DNA of 46,011 nt from Nitrospirota bacterium (GTDB taxonomy: Bacteria; Nitrospirota; Thermodesulfovibrionia; Thermodesulfovibrionales; JdFR-88), in contig JAJYJB010000008.1 in the NCBI GenBank assembly GCA_021789735.1, forward strand, positions 1-46,011, in the 5' to 3' direction. Positions 40,109 through 46,011 of this stretch are shown here, piece after piece. Numbering within the stretch: position 1 is the stretch's first letter; each line of letters starts with the position of its first letter. The position numbers were made by a program, and so were the translations under genes. Under the pieces are notes generated by a model. The model made no database searches. It had not been told where the DNA came from and saw only the letters and a program-made list of their open reading frames with translations.

Positions 40109-41920
40109 TCAGGCAGTCTGGCTACCAGGGTTGTTATAGTCCTTTATCAGGCTTTCTATCTCGTCGTTGTCCATCGTCTCCCGCTCAAGGAGCCGTGAAG
40201 TGAACTTCTCAAGCAATCCCCTGTTCTCGTCAAGTATTTTCTTGGCGTCCTGGTACGCCTCCGTAACGAACCGTTTGACTTCGGCGTCTATTTCCTCCGC
40301 GGTCCGCTCGCTGTAATCCTTGTGCTTTGCTATCTCCCTGCCCAGGAATATCTGTTCATCCTTTTTGCCGAACGTAAGGGGGCCAAGCTTGTCGCTCATT
40401 CCCCATTCCGTGACCATCTTATGGGCCAGTTCGGTGGCCTTCTCTATGTCATTTCCAGCCCCGGTGGTCATGTGGTTGAGCGCGATCTCCTCTGCGGCCC
40501 TGCCGCCCATGAGCACCCTTAAGGTCTTGAACAAAAACTCCTTGGAGTAGGTGTACCTGTCGTCTATGGGCAGTTGCTGCGTCACGCCAAGCGCCCTTCC
40601 ACGCGGTATTATGCTTACTTTGTGGATGGGGTCGGTGCCCGGAGTGAGTTTTGCGACAAGGGTGTGCCCCACCTCATGATAGGCGGTATTTTTCTTTTCC
40701 TCGTCGTTTATTATCATGCTCTTTCTCTCAACGCCCATCATGAGCTTGTCTTTTGCCATCTCGAAGTCTGTGGTCTCGACGGCGGCCTTGTTCTTTCTTG
40801 CCGCGATGAGGGCAGCCTCGTTTACGAGATTGGCCAGGTCAGCGCCGGAGAAGCCGGGTGTGCCGCGGGCCAGTTTTTCAAGCTGCACATTCCCGTCAAG
40901 CGGGATGCTCTTTGTATGCACCTTCAATATCATCTCCCTGCCCTTTACGTCCGGCAGAGGCACAACTACCTGCCTGTCGAACCTTCCCGGTCTCAGGAGG
41001 GCGGGGTCCAGCACATCGGGGCGGTTCGTGGCCGCAATGACGATTATCCCCTCTTTCCCCTCAAAACCATCCATCTCAACGAGCAACTGGTTAAGCGTCT
41101 GTTCCCGTTCGTCATGCCCGCCGCCGAGTCCGGCGCCCCTCAGGCGCCCAACGGCGTCTATCTCGTCTATGAATATGATGCAGGGCGCGTTCTTCTTGGC
41201 CTGGTCGAAGAGGTCCCTCACCCGCGAGGCCCCAACGCCCACGAACATCTCCACGAAATCGGAGCCGGAGATGCTGAAAAAAGGCACGCCGGCTTCACCC
41301 GCTATGGCTTTTGCAAGCAGGGTCTTGCCCGTGCCAGGCGGGCCCACAAGGAGCACTCCTTTTGGTATTCTGCCGCCCAGCTTGGAGAACTTGCCGGGGT
41401 CCTTAAGGAAATCGATTATCTCAGAGACCTCATCCTTTGCCTCCTCTATGCCGGCGACGTCCGCGAAGGTGAGCTTCACCGCCTTGTCCGACATTAGCTT
41501 TATTCGGGCCTTGCCAAAGGAAAGTGCCTTGTTGCCGCCGGTCTGCATCTGGCGCATGAAGAACACCCATATCACTACCAGAAGCAGTATCGGGCCGAAA
41601 GAGAACAGGAAATTCATATACCACGGATTTTCATCCGGGGGTTTGGCTGCGATGCTTACGTTTTTCGCTTCGAGCACGTCAACCAGCTTGCCGTACTGCG
41701 GAGGGGCATAGGTTTTGAAGTCCTTGCCGTCCTTGAGCTTGCCGGTTATGCTGTTGTTCTTTATTACTACCCCGGTTACATCGCCTGCCTGGACCTTTTG
41801 CATGAAATCTGAGAAGATGAGGTTTTCGGTCGCCGATTTCGGGGTGTTGAGTAAATTGAACAGAAGTATCATGAGGACTCCGATAAGGAGCCACACGAAC
41901 AGACCTTTTGCCAGATTCAA
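40109..41920 (-). CDS. ftsH: ATP-dependent zinc metalloprotease FtsH
   Basis: A ~603-residue membrane AAA+ protease degrading misfolded membrane proteins and regulators. Two N-terminal membrane helices (about 5-24 and 102-122) flank a periplasmic domain. AAA module: Walker A GPPGTGKT (193-200), Walker [33 protein letters not shown]. Zinc site HEVGH (415-419); most relatives have HEAGH. TTG 41920 is a usable start, but the SD GGAGGT (41933-41938) is spaced six bases from an in-frame ATT (41924-41926), which would add two residues and may be the true start. Confidence 0.96.
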   Translation of the reverse strand: MNLAKGLFVWLLIGVLMILLFNLLNTPKSATENLIFSDFMQKVQAGDVTGVVIKNNSITGKLKDGKDFKTYAPPQYGKLVDVLEAKNVSIAAKPPDENPWYMNFLFSFGPILLLVVIWVFFMRQMQTGGNKALSFGKARIKLMSDKAVKLTFADVAGIEEAKDEVSEIIDFLKDPGKFSKLGGRIPKGVLLVGPPGTGKTLLAKAIAGEAGVPFFSISGSDFVEMFVGVGASRVRDLFDQAKKNAPCIIFIDEIDAVGRLRGAGLGGGHDEREQTLNQLLVEMDGFEGKEGIIVIAATNRPDVLDPALLRPGRFDRQVVVPLPDVKGREMILKVHTKSIPLDGNVQLEKLARGTPGFSGADLANLVNEAALIAARKNKAAVETTDFEMAKDKLMMGVERKSMIINDEEKKNTAYHEVGHTLVAKLTPGTDPIHKVSIIPRGRALGVTQQLPIDDRYTYSKEFLFKTLRVLMGGRAAEEIALNHMTTGAGNDIEKATELAHKMVTEWGMSDKLGPLTFGKKDEQIFLGREIAKHKDYSERTAEEIDAEVKRFVTEAYQDAKKILDENRGLLEKFTSRLLERETMDNDEIESLIKDYNNPGSQTA

Positions 41921-41945
41921 CTTAATGGTGTTACCTCCAAAATCT

Positions 41946-41956
41946 ATTTTAACATA
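41946..41956 (-). promoter_or_regulatory. Extended -10 promoter of ftsH (TATGTTAAAAT)
   Basis: On the minus strand TGT-TAAAAT ends at 41946. Transcription would start near 41939, one base before GGAGGT, leaving a leader of about 12 nt with the ribosome site at its very 5' end. It is the same pattern as at the HEAT and cytochrome genes. Confidence 0.55.
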
Positions 41957-42017
41957 CGGGGCAAATTTAACACATGTGGGGGCATATCACTACCCGCTAC
42001 TTTTGCCTTTTTCTTTT

Positions 42018-42740
42018 TCACTGGTTGCCTTCAAGCGTGCTCTTTTGTAGTTTTACTATCTCTTTGATGCCGCCGCCTGCAAGTTCCAGCAGGTCCGCCA
42101 ACCTCTCCCTGCTGAACGGGGCCCCTTCAGCCGTGCCCTGCACCTCCACGAAGTTGCCGCTTCCCGTCATGACCACGTTCATGTCTACCTCCGCGCTGGA
42201 GTCCTCGGCATAGCACAGGTCGAGCCTTGACTCACCGTTTATTACCCCTACGCTTATGGCCGCAAGGTAGTCGTTTATGGGCATCCTGGCGATGACGCCG
42301 CTTTTTACCGCCTGGGACAACGCGTCCCACAGGCAGATGAACGAGCCGGTAATGGCTGCTGTCCGAGTGCCTCCGTCGGCCTGGATTACGTCGCAGTCCA
42401 CCCACACGGTGCGCTCTCCAAGGGCTTCCAGGTCCACCACGGAGCGCAGGCTCCTGCCTATAAGACGCTGTATCTCATGCGTCCTGCCGCTAACCCTTCC
42501 TGCGGATGCCTCACGCGTTGTCCTGGTATGCGTGGCCCTGGGGAGCAGCGAATATTCGGCCGTGACCCAGCCCTTTTTCTGATCCTTCAGAAAGGGCGGC
42601 TGCTTGTTCTCTATGCTGGCCGTGCAGATAACCCTGGTGTTGCCCATTTCAATGAAGACAGAACCTTCGGCCGTTTTTATGAAATCTCTGGTCAACCTGA
42701 TGCATCTGAACTCGTCATTTTTTCTGCCATCCGGCCTCAT
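42018..42740 (-). CDS. rph: Ribonuclease PH
   Basis: A 240-residue phosphorolytic 3'-5' exoribonuclease trimming tRNA precursors. Motifs [51 protein letters not shown] and [19 protein letters not shown] are characteristic. GGAGGT five bases before the ATG lies inside the end of murI, with a 26-bp gene overlap. Confidence 0.97.
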   Translation of the reverse strand: MRPDGRKNDEFRCIRLTRDFIKTAEGSVFIEMGNTRVICTASIENKQPPFLKDQKKGWVTAEYSLLPRATHTRTTREASAGRVSGRTHEIQRLIGRSLRSVVDLEALGERTVWVDCDVIQADGGTRTAAITGSFICLWDALSQAVKSGVIARMPINDYLAAISVGVINGESRLDLCYAEDSSAEVDMNVVMTGSGNFVEVQGTAEGAPFSRERLADLLELAGGGIKEIVKLQKSTLEGNQ

Positions 42741-43605
42741 TCCATACCTCCATCAATTTAACTTCCTTTATTACCGCTTCCGTGCCGCGGCTATTTTGTC
42801 CCGGCTCAAGGGGTCCGGCGCCTGGAAGGAACCTTCCGCCAAGCGTCTTGAAACGCTCCGGCGCGTCCGTCACAAAAAATTCCCTTTCAGGCCGCAGTGA
42901 AGGGTCCCTGGAAAGAGAAAAATCGTTCTCCGCAAGCACTCTCTTTATCTCTTTTGCGATCTCTTTTGCGGAGTCTATCAGGGTCACTCCCCCGCCCATC
43001 ACCAGGGCGATGGTTTTTTTAAGCAGCGGGTAATGGGTGCAACCCAGAAGTACCGTGTCTATCCCATTTCCCGCGAACCCGGAGAGATAATTCCTTGCTG
43101 TCATGAGGGCCACCTCGTTGTCCACCCATCCCTCTTCGACCAGGGGCACAAATAATGGGCATGGCAGGGAAAAGACCTTTACCGCGGACCTCAGGCGCTC
43201 AAGCTCCCGGGCATACGCCCCGCTTTTTATCGTGGCTTCGGTCCCGATAACGCCGATCTTCCCGTTTTTTGTTGCCGCAAGCGCTGCCTTTGCTCCGGGC
43301 TCTATAACGCCTATCACTGGGACAGGGGCCTCGCTCCTCAGTGCCTCAAGACTTAAGGCGCTTGCGGTATTGCACGCGATCACCAGCATCTTGATGCCTC
43401 TTGAAAGCAAGAACCTCATGTTCTCGAAGCTGTATCTGGTGACCACTTCGGCCGACCTTATGCCATATGGCACGCGGGCCGTATCCCCAAGGTAGATCGT
43501 GCTTTCCCCTGGAAGTTCCTGGATTATCTCCCTGAGGACCGTCAGCCCTCCCAGCCCGGAATCAAATACGCCTATCGGGGCGTTATTCCGGGTTTTTTGT
43601 TCCAT
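42715..43605 (-). CDS. murI: Glutamate racemase
   Basis: A 296-residue cofactor-independent enzyme making D-glutamate for peptidoglycan. [21 protein letters not shown], the first catalytic cysteine (Cys78) in IACNTAS, and the second in [10 protein letters not shown] are present. The start at 43605 begins near IGVFDSG as usual; an ATG 21 bp upstream is also in frame. It overlaps the GerMN gene end by 23 bp. Confidence 0.96.
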   Translation of the reverse strand: MEQKTRNNAPIGVFDSGLGGLTVLREIIQELPGESTIYLGDTARVPYGIRSAEVVTRYSFENMRFLLSRGIKMLVIACNTASALSLEALRSEAPVPVIGVIEPGAKAALAATKNGKIGVIGTEATIKSGAYARELERLRSAVKVFSLPCPLFVPLVEEGWVDNEVALMTARNYLSGFAGNGIDTVLLGCTHYPLLKKTIALVMGGGVTLIDSAKEIAKEIKRVLAENDFSLSRDPSLRPEREFFVTDAPERFKTLGGRFLPGAGPLEPGQNSRGTEAVIKEVKLMEVWNEAGWQKK

Positions 43606-44230
43606 TTGATATCCCGTTTGCCGCATTCGCCAGCCCAGTGTTACTGGGGGAATTCGTGATCAACTCTCTTCCAAGCGGAACATTTGCCAGCATATGGCCG
43701 CCAATGGTCTCCATCTCGTTGCCATCTATAAGAAGACGGACATCTTTTATCCCGCTTACGTTTGAAAGCAGGCTCTCATAAAGGCCCCTCAGAAGCAGAT
43801 ACTCCGTTAGAGCGTCCCCCTGGAAGTTCCTGCGGAACGCATCGGACAGATCGATAAACAGCACTCCGTCGGAGCCAAAATAGGTCCCAAGGAGCCTTGT
43901 GTCCGCAGGGATGGCCGGGTCGAGCATTCCGGCGGGCCCCTTGAGGAATTCCTGGACTGTAGCCCGCGCGGCGTCTTCCTTAGTCAATATCATGGGCGTA
44001 ACCACCCTTTCCTCCATTTGCAGGTAGCCGTTCACCGGATAATATATCTTAAGCGAAGAGCTACCCTGGATCTCCTGCTCGATCTTGGCAGCTGACGGCT
44101 TTTCCTGCTTTTTCTGCTGCCTGGCCCCTAATGAAAGGAATAGATACCCTGCTGCCAGTCCGCCTGCAAAAAGGAGGACCAGTATAACCGTTAAAAAGAC
44201 CTTTTTTCTGCCGCGCTTATTTCTTTTCAT
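43583..44230 (-). CDS. GerMN-domain membrane protein
   Basis: A 215-residue protein with an N-terminal anchor (about 11-33), a linker, and a GerMN domain (about 58-190: KIYYPVNGYLQMEE, FLKGP, GVLFIDLSDAFRRNF, VRLLIDGNEMETIGGH). GerMN domains are known from spore germination protein GerM and LpqB but also occur in non-sporeforming diderms, often beside an amidase as here, suggesting a cell-wall role. The start could be TTG 44233 or ATG 44230; it overlaps the amidase end. Confidence 0.9.
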   Translation of the reverse strand: MKRNKRGRKKVFLTVILVLLFAGGLAAGYLFLSLGARQQKKQEKPSAAKIEQEIQGSSSLKIYYPVNGYLQMEERVVTPMILTKEDAARATVQEFLKGPAGMLDPAIPADTRLLGTYFGSDGVLFIDLSDAFRRNFQGDALTEYLLLRGLYESLLSNVSGIKDVRLLIDGNEMETIGGHMLANVPLGRELITNSPSNTGLANAANGISNGTKNPE

Positions 44231-44906
44231 CAAAGGCTGTCACTGCAACCGCCACTGCCTGTGCAATGTGCCCGGCAACAGCCGGGTCCCTGTAATTGAA
44301 ATATGCTGGACTGGGGCATTCGAGCATCACCGCCGGAGCGCCTATCTCGTCCAGAAGTGGAAGCGGTATTTCCATATAAATCACGCTTACGCCGGGGAAT
44401 GCCTGCTTGATGGACTGCTCCAGCGCGGAGGCAAAATCCCTGCTTTCCCCGAGGTAAGGGCGCTGTCTGTTCGAATAGAGGTAAAACTGCTTGGGGTCTG
44501 CCTGGTCCTGCGGCAGGCTGGTCACATAAATATTGAAGGCCCCGGTCGAAGACAAATGGACGCTAAGGAAAAGGCCCGGGGATTTGGCCTGAGCAGCCGT
44601 GGCCCTCTGCGATATATCCATATACCTGTCTACCGTTCTTGTTGCGAACGCCTCCATTCCGGATGCGCGAAGCGTGGAGATTACCGCCTTGGCGATCTTT
44701 AGGTCAGTGTCCTTTTCGTTTATCTGCACGCCCTCCGGGCTGTTGTAGACTATGCCGGCATCATATCCTCCATGGCCTGGGTCAACGACCACTGCTTTAC
44801 CCGGGGAGGAAGCAGCCGCCCCGGCGGCTTGCGCCCACAGGGCCATAACGGCCACCAAGAAAATGGAAGCGGCAAGGGCCTTATTTTTTAATATCATGCG
44901 AAGCAC
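44217..44906 (-). CDS. N-acetylmuramoyl-L-alanine amidase (Amidase_3 family)
   Basis: A 229-residue exported hydrolase (signal peptide about 1-32) cutting the amide between muramic acid and L-alanine. The zinc residues fit Amidase_3: VVDPGHGGYDAG (His45), NEKD (Glu), LSVHLSS (second His) and VMLECP (catalytic Glu). The loop around SVHLSS departs from the usual SIHAN. No extra AMIN or LysM domain is present. It overlaps the fmt end by 26 bp. Confidence 0.9.
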   Translation of the reverse strand: MLRMILKNKALAASIFLVAVMALWAQAAGAAASSPGKAVVVDPGHGGYDAGIVYNSPEGVQINEKDTDLKIAKAVISTLRASGMEAFATRTVDRYMDISQRATAAQAKSPGLFLSVHLSSTGAFNIYVTSLPQDQADPKQFYLYSNRQRPYLGESRDFASALEQSIKQAFPGVSVIYMEIPLPLLDEIGAPAVMLECPSPAYFNYRDPAVAGHIAQAVAVAVTAFDEKK

Positions 44907-45831
44907 CGTTCAAGACGTCCTTTTCATTGATCTTTCTCCCATGCAGAAACGCCTGGGCCGACATCGGCCTTTTTCCCTCCGGCTGCACGGCAACAAGCGA
45001 AAGAAGCCCTTCACCCGTTCCGACCAGCAGTTCTCCGCGTGCCTTTACCACCTCTCCGGGAGATCCGCTTCCGTGTGTGGCTTCCGCCTTCAAGACCTTT
45101 ATCCTCTCTCCGTCCAGGAAAAAATATGCCCCTGGCCAGGGATTCATACCCCTGACGAAATTAAAAAGCTCCTCCGCCGTCAGCTCCCAGTTGATGAGAC
45201 CCTCTTCCTTCCTTAGCGGCTGCGCGTAGCTTGCCAGTCCTTCCTGCGGATGCGGCTTTATCGTCCCTTCCCTCATGCCCTTAAGCGTTTTTAAAAGCAA
45301 TCCAGCCCCTATTTCGGCCAGCCGCCCGGACAGAGAGCCAGCGTCGTCTTCCCTGCTGATGGCGGTTTTTTCCATAAGCAGGATGTCTCCGGTGTCGAGT
45401 CCTTTTTCCATGAGCATGGTGGTGACCCCCGTCTCTTTCAGGCCGTTTATTATGGCCCTGGCGATAGGGGAGGCCCCCCTGAGCTGGGGCAAAAGAGAGG
45501 CATGCACGTTTACCGGGGCTATTCTGGGGATCGAAAGTATCTCTTCAGTGAGGATCTTTCCGTAAGCCGCCACCACGAGAAATTCCGGAGAGTGACTTTT
45601 CAGTTCCTCAACGAACTGCCGGTCTTTGAGAGACACGGGCTGGAGTACGCGAAGCCCATATTCCAGCGCGACCTGTTTGACAGGCGGCGCTTTCATCTTT
45701 TTCTTTTCTTTTCCTCTCCCCGCCGTGGCGTCCCTGCGCGTCACGACTGCGGATATCTCTTCACCTGCTCCATGCAGGGCCCTTAAGGACGGGACGGCGA
45801 ACGTGGGGGTGCCAAAAAAAACAATGGACAT
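44881..45831 (-). CDS. fmt: Methionyl-tRNA formyltransferase
   Basis: A 316-residue enzyme formylating initiator Met-tRNA. The N-terminal formyltransferase fold shows VFFGTPTFAVPSL, VVAAYGKIL, NVHASLLPQLRGASPI (catalytic Asn/His) and GLDTGDIL (Asp); the C-terminal domain starts near EELFNFVRGMNPWPGAY. It follows def by 26 bp, the standard def-fmt pairing. Confidence 0.96.
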   Translation of the reverse strand: MSIVFFGTPTFAVPSLRALHGAGEEISAVVTRRDATAGRGKEKKKMKAPPVKQVALEYGLRVLQPVSLKDRQFVEELKSHSPEFLVVAAYGKILTEEILSIPRIAPVNVHASLLPQLRGASPIARAIINGLKETGVTTMLMEKGLDTGDILLMEKTAISREDDAGSLSGRLAEIGAGLLLKTLKGMREGTIKPHPQEGLASYAQPLRKEEGLINWELTAEELFNFVRGMNPWPGAYFFLDGERIKVLKAEATHGSGSPGEVVKARGELLVGTGEGLLSLVAVQPEGKRPMSAQAFLHGRKINEKDVLNGASHDIKK

Positions 45832-45857
45832 GCTTTTTTTCTTTTTCTTCTTAATTT

Positions 45858-46011
45858 TTACTCTGTGCGGCCCTTTTTGAAAATACGTTTTTTGTAGATG
45901 CTTCTTTTAAGCGGGCTTGCCTTGTCCAGGATGAGTTTGCCCCTCAGGTGGTCTATCTCATGCTGCAGCGCTATTGCCAGAAGCCCATCGGCCTCGATCT
46001 CCACAGGTTTT
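45858..46011 (-). CDS. def: Peptide deformylase, C-terminal end only
   Basis: The frame on the minus strand is open to the window edge and stops at TAA 45858-45860. About 50 codons are visible, with the third conserved motif [16 protein letters not shown], in which two His and a Glu complete the metal site. The basic tail ([14 protein letters not shown]) is ordinary. Upstream motifs lie outside the window. Confidence 0.93.
   Translation of the reverse strand, partial: KPVEIEADGLLAIALQHEIDHLRGKLILDKASPLKRSIYKKRIFKKGRTE

Noticed and set aside
1..46011. CRISPR arrays, tRNA/rRNA genes, insertion sequences or prophage
   Set aside because: No regularly spaced repeats, cloverleaf-like segments, transposase or phage motifs were seen by eye; a tRNA or Rfam scan was not possible.

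Overview
The window is 46 kb of dense, GC-rich bacterial chromosome from a Gram-negative (diderm) organism. It has an Lpt lipopolysaccharide export set, a heptose adenylyltransferase, an RND pump with an outer-membrane channel, and several outer-membrane lipoproteins. Gene content and order (rsmB-PASTA-rpe, dxr-rseP, ftsH-folP, def-fmt, HD-GYP and HEAT signalling proteins, DUF512 radical-SAM protein, periplasmic c-type cytochrome) fit a Nitrospirota or deltaproteobacteria-like lineage. I cannot fix the taxon from sequence alone. No rRNA, tRNA, CRISPR array, transposase or phage gene was seen. Both ends cut genes: an M16 peptidase at the left and peptide deformylase (def) at the right.

Layout. 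1-6501 (+): end of an M16 peptidase, then an outer membrane factor / adaptor / HAE1 permease efflux operon. 6545-11142 (mostly -): accessory envelope genes. These are a Tat-exported protein interrupted by an in-frame TGA, a Slp-like lipoprotein with a Tyr/Pro-rich tail, a membrane-anchored tyrosine phosphatase, a PCu(A)C copper chaperone and an M42 peptidase, with AT-rich gaps that may hold very small genes. 11272-24227 (-): a tightly packed 15-gene operon running rsmB, PASTA protein, rpe, TPR protein, pgsA, DUF512 radical SAM, aroE, lptC, lptA, lptB, rpoN, hpf, rapZ, rluD-like, phospholipase D-like nuclease. 24356-37779 (+): dxr, rseP, Nudix, hldE C-domain type adenylyltransferase, mfd, an outer-membrane protein, tatA/B, tatC, a small unknown protein, a HEAT-repeat protein, an HD-GYP protein, a periplasmic tandem rhodanese and a diheme cytochrome. 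37800-46011 (-): cdd, pilF-like lipoprotein, folP, ftsH, then rph, murI, GerMN protein, amidase, fmt, def.

How the genes fit together. Most are housekeeping: envelope biogenesis (lptABC, pgsA, murI, amidase, rseP, ftsH), nitrogen and sigma-54 physiology (rpoN, hpf, rapZ), isoprenoid, shikimate and folate synthesis, formyl-Met handling (fmt, def), and repair (mfd). The least ordinary signals are these: (1) a shared, collinear N-terminal module in the adjacent HEAT and HD-GYP proteins; (2) a recurring extended -10 motif about 5-7 nt upstream of start codons, suggesting leaderless or near-leaderless transcripts; (3) three genes (rapZ, cdd, ftsH) whose best start is a non-standard codon (AUC, CUG, AUU); (4) an in-frame TGA followed by a SECIS-like hairpin; and (5) several sub-60-codon candidate genes in the gaps.
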